Position numbers and translations under genes: made by a program. 5,019 nucleotides of DNA from an uncultured Collinsella sp. Lineage in GTDB: Bacteria; Actinomycetota; Coriobacteriia; Coriobacteriales; Coriobacteriaceae. Each line of letters opens with the position of its first letter. The stretch's first letter is position 1. Location: assembly GCA_902494855.1 (NCBI GenBank), contig CABUVC010000125.1:1-5019 (forward strand), given 5' to 3'. Of the stretch, positions 1-5,019 are shown piece after piece. The notes beneath the pieces were generated by a model. The model saw only the letters and a program-made list of their open reading frames with translations. It made no database searches and had not been told where the DNA came from.

Positions 1-18
1 GGTTTCTCGTCAAAAACC

Positions 19-137
19 AAGTGAGTAGACTTTTTGGAACTTGCCGAGCACGCCGTCCAAAATGCTTTATAAAGCCGCAGGTAAATGACTTGTTGCAAAA
101 CGGCCTGGTCGCCATCAAGCCAAAAGTCTACTCACTT
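19..137 (-). repeat. 119-bp repeat with 16-bp inverted ends, copy 1
   Basis: The two ends are perfect 16-bp inverted repeats (19-34 and 122-137, AAGTGAGTAGACTTTT and its complement). The element matches 1438-1556 without gaps over 119 positions; I count 23 differences, about 81% identity. The ends are identical, and the interior keeps blocks such as CCGAGCA, CCGCAGGTA, CTTGTT and CTGGTCGCCA. The plus-strand frame starting at GTG 21 reads through this copy but hits a stop early in copy 2, and the minus-strand frame does the reverse, so the element is probably not coding. I chose the minus orientation because its right arm overlaps the last codons and stop of the minus-strand gene next to it. 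No clear target-site duplication is visible. It could be a MITE-like element, a REP-like palindromic repeat or a structured RNA. I do not recognise a named family. Confidence 0.9.
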
Positions 138-1255
138 AGTTCCCCAACCGTCCACGATCGAGTTGTTTTGTGTCTAACGGGCGTCTTTCCGTCAATTACT
201 CCCAATTTTGTCCAGTCAACGAATAGTTCAGACCGGAGTAATGCCTCAGCCCTTTGCTCATCCGAGCTTTTATCACGATATTCAGCATCGAGCATCCTGC
301 ATACGGCCTTAACGATCGCGCGGAATCTATCCTCATCGGATATCTGTCTGTGTGTCAGGAGAAGTACATCATAGCCCATGGCCTGAAGGGCCGTCATGCG
401 GTCAGCGTCACGCAAGCCATCCCCTGTGCGTCCGTGCGAGGCCTTTCCCTGACATTCAATGGCCACCTGTCGCCTGCCGTCCGGCGAAGACAGAAGTAGA
501 TCGATATACACACGGGACTTTCCCACAATCGCTCGAGCACTTGTGCTTAACGTCACTTCGACATTGAGCTCTATGCCGCAAAAACCTTCGCCTCCCAGGG
601 ATCGCGGCAGTGCAAGTAGCAAATACGCCTCGACCTCAAAAGGCGACGCGGCACCCAATGGAACGAGTTGCGATACCGCTATAAATCTATTGCCGTAACG
701 CATCCCGCAAACATCTGAACAAAAACGGTCAAGGTCTCCGCCCAAAACCAAAGCGTCTCGACGCCATAAATTTGAGGCGGTGCCGTCCTCGGACGGGCAG
801 CGCACCCAACCGAACGTTGTCGAAATCGCGCCCGAATCAATTGCACGCGTAAGCTCCGCCTCAAGTGCCGCCGGCAGAGCGCACACCGCAAACAGGCCAC
901 ACATCTCCGCCAATACCAAAAGAAGTTGAAGATCCGTCAGATGCCGCGACATGATGAATGCCGTCAGCAGAGGAGACGTAACCAAAAACCCATGCTCCGT
1001 TTCCAGCACGGATTCCCTGGGGAGCTCACCAAGAAACAGCCGCTGTCTAATGCTGACAGGACAAGTCCGCTTGTTTCTCGTCCGAACCAATGTATACAAC
1101 GGGAAGCCGAGCGCAACCGCAGCCGTCGGGTTACGGACGAGGTCATATCGCTGCCGGTCTTCTTCCGGCCGTGGAAGCGGCGGACACAAAGCGCGGACCT
1201 GAGGCGGCAAACGCCAGTACTTAAAAGCCGATATGTCACAAAATAGATCCTTCAT
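128..1255 (-). CDS. Unknown protein with C-terminal PD-(D/E)XK / DUF559-Vsr-like nuclease domain
   Basis: 375 aa from ATG 1255; an in-frame GTG two codons upstream (1261) is an alternative, and neither has a clear Shine-Dalgarno. The first 200 residues (starting MKDLFCDISAF, then a PPQV segment) match no family I can name with confidence; they loosely resemble AbiEi-like antitoxin or DNA-binding N-termini. The C-terminal part looks like the DUF559/Vsr branch of the restriction-endonuclease fold: an acidic helix (SPFEVEAY, about 204-211), Asp252 in a hydrophobic strand (YIDLLL), Glu267-x-Gln269-Gly-Lys271 on the next strand, then an R-D-x-D-R segment (282-286) and a hydrophobic strand ending in Thr301. 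This D...ExQ pattern suggests a metal-dependent nuclease, but activity is inferred. No signal peptide or membrane segment is evident. The final Leu-Ser-Glu-stop comes from repeat copy 1, and the gene lies between two copies of that repeat, in the same direction as pdxR but about 290 nt behind it, so it is probably transcribed separately. Roles in defence or toxin-antitoxin systems are possible but unproven. Confidence 0.8.
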   Translation of the reverse strand: MKDLFCDISAFKYWRLPPQVRALCPPLPRPEEDRQRYDLVRNPTAAVALGFPLYTLVRTRNKRTCPVSIRQRLFLGELPRESVLETEHGFLVTSPLLTAFIMSRHLTDLQLLLVLAEMCGLFAVCALPAALEAELTRAIDSGAISTTFGWVRCPSEDGTASNLWRRDALVLGGDLDRFCSDVCGMRYGNRFIAVSQLVPLGAASPFEVEAYLLLALPRSLGGEGFCGIELNVEVTLSTSARAIVGKSRVYIDLLLSSPDGRRQVAIECQGKASHGRTGDGLRDADRMTALQAMGYDVLLLTHRQISDEDRFRAIVKAVCRMLDAEYRDKSSDEQRAEALLRSELFVDWTKLGVIDGKTPVRHKTTRSWTVGELSE

Positions 1256-1437
1256 AGGCACAGGAAAACACGAATTTCAACCCAGTCAGTCACGCATTGG
1301 CGCGAACGCACCAAAAATGGCGCCGAACGGACTGCCAAGTTTTCAACAGCCCTCCCCAACTGGCCAAAAGCTTGCCGAGAGCTGGACGAAACCCTGTTGA
1401 AAACCCCATTTTTTCTCATGTAGAAGCTTTGCGCGGC
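1256..1437. other. Leader region between nuclease-like gene and repeat copy 2
   Basis: There is no gene here: the minus-strand frame that runs through it starts inside repeat copy 2 and has no recognisable product. The region holds an 11-bp perfect inverted repeat (1339-1349 GTTTTCAACAG and 1394-1404) separated by 44 nt, and a short direct repeat of TGGCGC followed by GAACG (1298 and 1318). It presumably carries the promoter of the minus-strand gene starting at 1255, but no convincing -35/-10 pair at a sensible distance from the start was found. Confidence 0.5.
1339..1404 (-). repeat. 11-bp inverted repeat with 44-nt spacer upstream of nuclease-like gene
   Basis: GTTTTCAACAG at 1339-1349 is the exact reverse complement of 1394-1404. 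It lies about 85 to 150 nt upstream of the start of the downstream minus-strand gene. It could fold in a leader RNA or bind a dimeric protein; the sequence alone does not distinguish these. Confidence 0.55.
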
Positions 1438-1556
1438 AAGTGAGTAGACTTTTTTGAACATCCCGAGCAGGCCGGTCATCCTGCTTTTCAAAACCGCAGG
1501 TAGATAGCTTGTTACAAAACTGTCTGGTCGCCAAAGTGCTAAAAGTCTACTCACTT
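1438..1556 (-). repeat. 119-bp repeat with 16-bp inverted ends, copy 2
   Basis: This is the second copy of the element at 19-137, with the same length, orientation and perfect 16-bp inverted ends (1438-1453 and 1541-1556). Its right arm overlaps the end of pdxR and supplies its Leu-Ser-Glu-stop, at the same element position (110-112) as in copy 1. The two bases outside the right arm (AG, plus strand) are also shared by both copies, so the true boundary may extend 2 bp. No T-run follows its minus-strand exit end, which argues against a simple intrinsic terminator. Confidence 0.9.
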
Positions 1557-2986
1557 AGATTGCAGAGCGCCCCCATTAGCTGCAATTCCAAGGTATTAAG
1601 CACTTTTGGACTCAGATCATCATACTGAACAAGAATTTGACTTGAGTTTTCAGGGACAGATGCGCCATCGGCACACCAAAAACAGTCACCGATATCGATA
1701 AAAGGGATGCTCGAGCGCGTGAGGGCCCGTGCAAAAGAGCTTCCGCCCGCGTCACACTCCACGGCCACGACGCAGTAAAGGCCGGCGTCCGCGTACTCGA
1801 TCGAGACTTCCCCTGCCGGAAACGTTTTCCGTACAAGCGCCGCCAGGCCATCACGCGCCCCACGAGCACGAACGCGCACGCGGTTCACATGTCGCTCGTA
1901 ATCACCCGATTCCAGCAAACGCGCCAAGGCAACCTGATCAACAGAACTTACCGACGAGGCGTAGAAACCAAGGTTGCGTTTAAACCTCTCCATTAGTTCA
2001 TCGGGCAGCACCATGTACGCCAAACGTAACGCCGATGAAAGGCTCTTCGAAAACGTGTTGGTGTAGATAACCGACTGGGCGGCATCGATCGACGCGAGCG
2101 CGGGAATCGGCTTGCCGGCAAGGCGAAACTCACAATCAAAGTCGTCTTCGATGAGATACCGACCTGGCCGCTCGGCGGCCCAGCTCAGCAACGCATAGCG
2201 ACGTGCAATGCTCGTCACAAGACCGGTCGGATACTGATGAGACGGCATCAGGTGAAGGACATCGGTCCCGGTTTTCTGCAGCGCGCTCAAGTCCACGCCC
2301 TCAGCATCCAACGGGACATGCCGCACTTCGCAACCCATGGCCTGATAGATGCGCGTCAAGCGCAAATAGCCTGGATCCTCGACGGCATACACCTTGTCCG
2401 CGCCAAGCAACTGAACCAACATGGTATCGAGCAGCTGGGCGCCCGCACCGATAACGATATTGTCGGGATTGACATTCATGCCCCTTGTCCCGCGCAGATG
2501 GCGCGCAATCGCACGTCGCAGTCGAGCGGTGCCCTGCGCCGGTGCGGGCGAAAAGATTTCACGTTCGTCTTCGGACGTCAGCGTCGCCCGTAGCGCACTT
2601 TGCCAAAGCCGCGCCGCCTCCAAAGCGGAAGGAGAAAGTGCGTCGAATCGCTCTGCCTGCCCCATGGCATCATGCGCGCTGGGACCAACAGGGACAGCAT
2701 CTCGGTCGATATCCCCCGCAGCCAAAGCCAAAACCGGCGCATCCGGGAGCTCGCACGCGTAGTAGCCACGACGCGGCATTGAGCAAATATAGCCCTCGGC
2801 AAGCAACTGGCTATATGCATTCTCGATGGTAATGACACTGATACCCAGATGACTCGCAAAGGCGCGCTTAGACGGCAGATGCTCCCCCGCCGCAATACGG
2901 CCAGCAACAATATCATCGCGAATTTGCTGGTAAACATACTCATAAAGCGATGCTTCGCCGCGATTTTCCAAATTGTAGTCAAGCAT
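1547..2986 (-). CDS. pdxR: PdxR, MocR/GntR-family PLP-responsive regulator of vitamin B6 synthesis
   Basis: 479 aa from ATG 2986, chosen over a TTG 33 nt upstream because AGGTG (2995-2999 on this strand) sits 8 nt before the ATG. Residues about 12-80 are a GntR-type winged helix-turn-helix (LPSKRAFASHLGIS, then a TIENAYSQLLAEGY helix and an RRGYY wing). From about 125 to the end is a fold-type I aminotransferase-like domain: EDPGY (203-207), SHQYPTG (249-255), EDDFDCEF (280-287, with Asp281 expected to contact the PLP ring nitrogen), the PLP Schiff-base lysine Lys314 in NTFSKSL, and RLAYMVLP from Arg321. Phe283 replaces the Tyr usual in the DDYD motif, and the C-terminal Arg common in aminotransferases appears to be Gln454 (ILVQYDD). 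In known PdxR proteins (Corynebacterium, Listeria, Streptococcus) the factor activates pdxST and PLP counteracts this; the divergent pdxS here supports the same job. The last three codons and the stop lie in repeat copy 2. Confidence 0.93.
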   Translation of the reverse strand: MLDYNLENRGEASLYEYVYQQIRDDIVAGRIAAGEHLPSKRAFASHLGISVITIENAYSQLLAEGYICSMPRRGYYACELPDAPVLALAAGDIDRDAVPVGPSAHDAMGQAERFDALSPSALEAARLWQSALRATLTSEDEREIFSPAPAQGTARLRRAIARHLRGTRGMNVNPDNIVIGAGAQLLDTMLVQLLGADKVYAVEDPGYLRLTRIYQAMGCEVRHVPLDAEGVDLSALQKTGTDVLHLMPSHQYPTGLVTSIARRYALLSWAAERPGRYLIEDDFDCEFRLAGKPIPALASIDAAQSVIYTNTFSKSLSSALRLAYMVLPDELMERFKRNLGFYASSVSSVDQVALARLLESGDYERHVNRVRVRARGARDGLAALVRKTFPAGEVSIEYADAGLYCVVAVECDAGGSSFARALTRSSIPFIDIGDCFWCADGASVPENSSQILVQYDDLSPKVLNTLELQLMGALCNLSE

Positions 2987-2998
2987 GGGTCTATCACC

Positions 2999-3042
2999 TG
3001 ACCTTATTGAATCATTCAATCTGGCATTAGTCTGACCTTGTT
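2999..3042 (+). promoter_or_regulatory. Direct repeat TGACCTTRTT, candidate PdxR half-sites
   Basis: TGACCTTATT (2999-3008) and TGACCTTGTT (3033-3042) match at 9 of 10 bases and start 34 bp apart, about three helical turns. MocR regulators often recognise widely spaced direct repeats. The right copy overlaps the proposed pdxS -35 and the left one overlaps the pdxR ribosome binding site. Confidence 0.45.
3006..3020. promoter_or_regulatory. Perfect 15-bp palindrome, candidate operator near pdxR start
   Basis: ATTGAAT-C-ATTCAAT has perfect 7-bp arms around one central base. It lies 19 nt upstream of the pdxR ATG, just before its ribosome binding site and downstream of the likely pdxR promoter. 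A dimeric regulator bound here could block pdxR transcription (autorepression). That PdxR itself binds here is inference. Confidence 0.5.
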
Positions 3043-3066
3043 ATTATCTCGAAAACTGAGTATTTC
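3038..3066 (+). promoter_or_regulatory. Candidate sigma-70-type promoter of pdxST
   Basis: TTGTTA at 3038-3043, a 17-bp spacer and TATTTC at 3061-3066 give a moderate promoter match, predicting a transcript start near 3073 and a leader of about 60 nt before pdxS. The -10 is weak, which fits a promoter that needs an activator such as PdxR. Confidence 0.4.
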
Positions 3067-3120
3067 GCCATACCCAGCTCCCCGATAGGATGTTCCGTTA
3101 AGCAATGCACATGCCAACCA

Positions 3121-3126
3121 AGGGAG
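3121..3126 (+). promoter_or_regulatory. Ribosome binding site deciding the pdxS start
   Basis: AGGGAG is 5 nt before ATG 3132. In-frame ATGs at 3105 and 3111 have no such site, and the added residues are not typical of PdxS, so 3132 is the start. Confidence 0.8.
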
Positions 3127-3131
3127 CAACC

Positions 3132-4022
3132 ATGGCAGAACAGACCAGCAAGGCCGATCGCGTCAAACTCAATCGCGAGCTCGCGCAGATGCTCAAGGGC
3201 GGCGTCATCATGGACGTCACCACGCCCGAGCAAGCACGCATCGCCGAGGAGGCGGGCGCCTGCGCCGTCATGGCGCTCGAGCGCATCCCGGCCGACATCC
3301 GCGCCGCAGGCGGCGTCTCGCGCATGAGTGATCCCAAGATGATCAAGGGCATCCAAAAAGCTGTCTCCATCCCCGTTATGGCCAAGTGCCGCATCGGCCA
3401 CATTGTCGAGGCGCAGGTCCTGCAGGCCATCGAGATCGACTACATCGATGAGTCCGAGGTTCTCTCCCCTGCCGATGACGTCTATCACATCGACAAGACC
3501 CAGTTTGACGTGCCGTTTGTCTGCGGCGCCCGCGATCTGGGCGAGGCACTGCGCCGTGTTGCCGAGGGCGCCACGATGATTCGCACCAAGGGCGAGCCGG
3601 GCACGGGCGACGTCGTTCAGGCCGTGCGTCACATGCGCAAGATCCAAAAGCAGATCCGTGACGTTGTTGCCCTGCGCGATGATGAGCTCTTTGAGGCAGC
3701 CAAGCAACTGCAGGTTCCGGTCGAGCTGGTGCGCGAGGTCCATGCCACGGGCAAGCTTCCCGTTGTGAACTTTGCCGCCGGCGGCGTAGCGACCCCTGCC
3801 GACGCCGCGCTGATGATGCAACTGGGCGCCGAGGGCGTCTTTGTCGGCTCGGGCATCTTTAAGAGCGGCGACCCCGCCAAGCGCGCCGCCGCCATCGTCA
3901 AGGCCGTGGCAAACTTCACCGATGCCAAGCTCATCGCCGAGCTTTCGGAGGACCTGGGCGAGGCCATGGTGGGCATCAACGCCGACGAGATCGAAATCAT
4001 CATGGAGGAGCGCGGACGCTAG
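3132..4022 (+). CDS. pdxS: PdxS, PLP synthase synthase subunit
   Basis: 296 aa, close to the usual 290-295 for the family. PdxS (EC 4.3.3.6) is a (beta/alpha)8 barrel that forms dodecamers and makes PLP from ribose 5-phosphate, glyceraldehyde 3-phosphate and ammonia supplied by PdxT. Family landmarks are all present: Asp28 in GGVIMDVT; Lys85 in MAKCRIGH (the lysine that first binds the pentose, Lys81 in B. subtilis); Asp106 in YIDESEVL; His119 in VYHIDK; Lys153 in MIRTKGEPGTGD (the second lysine, Lys149 in B. subtilis); and the phosphate-binding GGVATPADAA and VGSGIFKS segments near the C-terminus. No catalytic residue is missing. Start ATG 3132 follows AGGGAG at 5 nt. The gene heads an operon with pdxT 20 nt downstream and diverges from pdxR. 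The protein acts in the cytosol. Confidence 0.98.
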   Translation: MAEQTSKADRVKLNRELAQMLKGGVIMDVTTPEQARIAEEAGACAVMALERIPADIRAAGGVSRMSDPKMIKGIQKAVSIPVMAKCRIGHIVEAQVLQAIEIDYIDESEVLSPADDVYHIDKTQFDVPFVCGARDLGEALRRVAEGATMIRTKGEPGTGDVVQAVRHMRKIQKQIRDVVALRDDELFEAAKQLQVPVELVREVHATGKLPVVNFAAGGVATPADAALMMQLGAEGVFVGSGIFKSGDPAKRAAAIVKAVANFTDAKLIAELSEDLGEAMVGINADEIEIIMEERGR

Positions 4023-4030
4023 TCCGGCAG

Positions 4031-4036
4031 AAAGGA
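4031..4036 (+). promoter_or_regulatory. Ribosome binding site of pdxT
   Basis: AAAGGA stands 6 nt before ATG 4043, inside the 20-nt pdxS-pdxT gap, which supports translation of pdxT from the shared message. Confidence 0.7.
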
Positions 4037-4042
4037 TCGCAC

Positions 4043-4630
4043 ATGAGCGATTATGCAGACCAAACGGTCGCCGTGCTGGCGGTCCAGGGCGCTTTTGCCG
4101 AGCACGAGGCAAGACTGTCCGAGCTGGGCGCACGTTGTATCGAGATGAGGCAGGCGGCCGATTTGCAGCAGAACTTTGACCGCCTGGTCCTCCCCGGCGG
4201 CGAGTCCACCGTTCAGGGCAAGTTACTTGCCGAGCTTGGTATGCTCGATGAGCTTCGCACCCGCATTGTTGAGGGCATGCCCGTCCTGGGCACCTGCGCC
4301 GGCTTGATTCTGTTGGCGCGCGATCTTGCCGCCCACGACGATAAGGGGACGCCGCGCTTGGCAACCATGGATGTGCTCGTTGAGCGCAATGCTTACGGCA
4401 GACAGCTCGGCAGCTTTCGCACCAAGGGGCAGGTAGGCGGTATCGACGGTGAGGTGCCGCTGACGTTTATCCGCGCGCCCCGCATCGTCGAAGTGCACGG
4501 CGACACTGAGGCCCTAGCCGAAGTCGACGGTCGCATCGTCGCCGCCCGCCAAGGCAACCAGCTCGGCGTCACCTTCCACCCCGAGCTCGACGAAGACACC
4601 CGCCTCCACGAACTGTTCCTGCAAATGTAG
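4043..4630 (+). CDS. pdxT: PdxT, glutaminase subunit of PLP synthase
   Basis: 195 aa, the normal size for PdxT (about 185-200). It is a class I (triad) glutamine amidotransferase that hydrolyses glutamine and channels ammonia through the PdxS barrel; it is active only when bound to PdxS. The triad is intact: nucleophile Cys85 in LGTCAGLILLA, His179 and Glu181 in TFHPELDED. The oxyanion/glutamine-binding loop PGGEST (51-56) and the GAFAEH segment (16-21) near the N-terminus are typical. RNAYGRQLGSF (115-125) is the conserved family block. The gene starts 20 nt after the pdxS stop and so shares its transcript. It is followed by strong hairpins (4671-4738, 4747-4798) that may end or stabilise the message. 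Confidence 0.97.
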   Translation: MSDYADQTVAVLAVQGAFAEHEARLSELGARCIEMRQAADLQQNFDRLVLPGGESTVQGKLLAELGMLDELRTRIVEGMPVLGTCAGLILLARDLAAHDDKGTPRLATMDVLVERNAYGRQLGSFRTKGQVGGIDGEVPLTFIRAPRIVEVHGDTEALAEVDGRIVAARQGNQLGVTFHPELDEDTRLHELFLQM

Positions 4631-4670
4631 GCAGAATTTAAACGAGCGTGGATTTTCGGACATACAACAA

Positions 4671-4738
4671 ATGAGAGTGGATAATCTCCCACTTTGAGCT
4701 TGAATGCAGGCTCAAACCGGGAGATTATCCACTCTCAT
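4671..4738. repeat. Hairpin A: 20-bp perfect inverted repeat plus inner 7-bp stem
   Basis: 4671-4690 is the exact reverse complement of 4719-4738. Inside it, TTTGAGC (4693-4699) pairs with GCTCAAA (4710-4716), leaving a 10-nt loop and a 2x2 internal loop. The structure starts 40 nt after the pdxT stop. No T-run follows on the plus strand, so it is not a standard intrinsic terminator; it may protect the mRNA 3' end or be a REP-like element. Confidence 0.85.
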
Positions 4739-4746
4739 GCTATGTA

Positions 4747-4798
4747 GTCGTTGGGGACGTTCTTAAACGACTAGTCAAACAAGAACGTCCCCAACGAC
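4747..4798. repeat. Hairpin B: 18-bp perfect inverted repeat
   Basis: GTCGTTGGGGACGTTCTT (4747-4764) is exactly complementary in reverse to 4781-4798, with a 16-nt loop that itself contains the palindrome GACTAGTC (4769-4776). It starts 8 nt after hairpin A and has no sequence in common with it. There is no T-run on either side. It is probably an intergenic palindromic repeat; a terminator-like role for converging transcripts is possible. Confidence 0.85.
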
Positions 4799-4932
4799 CA
4801 TATTGCGATAGACGACCACGTTTGCCCAGATAAAACCGACCAAAATAAACCTGTCCCTTTTTGGTAGGTTTGGATCAAGGCAACACCGATGCTTTGGTAC
4901 CGACAGACACTATGACCCAATCCGAGGGCACT

Positions 4933-4973
4933 AAAAAGATAGGAGCCCCCGCTCGTGACCGCGGGTCGGGGCT
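4933..4973 (-). terminator. Possible intrinsic terminator on the minus strand
   Basis: On the minus strand, AGCCCC (4968-4973) can pair with GGGGCT (4944-4949), with extra CGC/GCG pairing inside, and CTTTTT (4933-4938) follows after a few bases. This would end transcription of a minus-strand gene entering from beyond the right edge, though no coding tail is recognisable. The stem is interrupted, so this is tentative. Confidence 0.35.
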
Positions 4974-5019
4974 GCGACAATGATGTTGAAGTGCCATAGG
5001 CGCAGCCGCGCCGCAACGA

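Larger units (their letters stand above)
2987..3131. promoter_or_regulatory. Divergent pdxR / pdxS control region
   Basis: This 145-bp region between opposing start codons should hold both promoters and the PdxR operator. For pdxS, TTGTTA (3038-3043) and TATTTC (3061-3066) are separated by exactly 17 bp. For pdxR, GATAAT on the minus strand (3043-3048) is a good -10 but its -35 (TGGCGA) is poor. These candidates overlap face to face, so a bound regulator could affect both. The assignment is by eye and unproven. Confidence 0.6.
4631..5019. other. Intergenic stretch downstream of pdxT with stacked hairpins
   Basis: This 389-nt region holds no recognisable gene. A minus-strand frame from about 5016 to 4771 encodes 81 residues without family resemblance, runs through hairpin B and has no ribosome site in view, so I do not call it. 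The region contains two long inverted repeats, a degenerate extra copy of the first one's arm, a short CCAAAA/TTTTGG motif (4840-4864) and a possible minus-strand terminator at 4933-4973. Confidence 0.6.

Noticed and set aside
19..137. Integron attC-like site (similar length, inverted ends)
   Set aside because: The core consensus pairs expected of attC (RYYYAAC / GTTRRRY at the ends) are not present and no integrase is visible.
21..374. Plus-strand open frame of 117 codons starting in repeat copy 1
   Set aside because: It starts with GTG inside the repeat and is antisense to the nuclease-like gene. The equivalent frame in copy 2 stops after a few codons.
1249..1280. TTGAAA and TATGAA as a promoter for the nuclease-like gene
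   Set aside because: The -10 would overlap the start codon, so the transcript would begin inside the gene.
1252..1554. Minus-strand open frame of 100 codons starting in repeat copy 2
   Set aside because: It starts inside the repeat and overlaps the start of the downstream gene. The equivalent frame in copy 1 stops at once, and there is no recognisable product.
19..1556. CRISPR array
   Set aside because: There are only two long copies more than 1.4 kb apart, with no regular short spacers or cas genes.
3027..4364. 445-codon minus-strand open frame opposite pdxS and pdxT
   Set aside because: Its composition is typical of the antisense of a GC-rich gene, and pdxS and pdxT are certain on the other strand.
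4771..5016. 81-codon minus-strand open frame near the right edge
   Set aside because: It has no family resemblance, runs into the arm of hairpin B, and no ribosome site can be seen.

Overview
The window looks like a chromosomal segment from a GC-rich actinobacterium. Its gene content and intergenic repeat style resemble Collinsella or a related gut Coriobacteriia; this genus-level guess rests on general recollection of such sequences, not on a search. The best-understood part is the vitamin B6 module: a MocR/GntR-type regulator (pdxR, minus strand) diverges from the pdxS-pdxT operon (plus strand). PdxS and PdxT together form the DXP-independent pyridoxal 5'-phosphate (PLP) synthase. PdxT releases ammonia from glutamine, and PdxS condenses it with a pentose phosphate and a triose phosphate to make PLP. 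PdxR carries an aminotransferase-like PLP-sensing domain and very likely switches the operon according to PLP level.

Layout. 19-137: a 119-bp repeat with 16-bp perfect inverted ends. 128-1255 (minus): a protein of unknown role with a C-terminal PD-(D/E)XK/DUF559-Vsr-like nuclease signature. 1256-1437: a leader region with an 11-bp inverted repeat. 1438-1556: a second copy of the 119-bp repeat, in the same orientation. 1547-2986 (minus): pdxR. 2987-3131: the divergent control region, with a perfect 15-bp palindrome and a spaced direct repeat. 3132-4022 and 4043-4630 (plus): pdxS and pdxT, 20 nt apart. 4631-5019: no convincing gene, but two strong hairpins, a repeat-like motif and a possible minus-strand terminator serving a gene beyond the right edge.

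The most unusual point is that the two 119-bp repeats sit at the 3' ends of two unrelated minus-strand genes and supply the same in-frame ending, Leu-Ser-Glu-stop (CTA AGT GAG TAG), to both. The stop codon lies at the same element position (110-112 of 119). The repeats are identical in length and about 81% identical (my count), without gaps, with perfect ends and a patchily conserved interior. Neither strand keeps an open frame across both copies, so they look like non-coding mobile or structural elements (MITE-like or a structured RNA). The nuclease-like gene together with its repeat forms a unit of about 1.4 kb bracketed by direct copies, placed just behind pdxR, and may be an accessory cassette.
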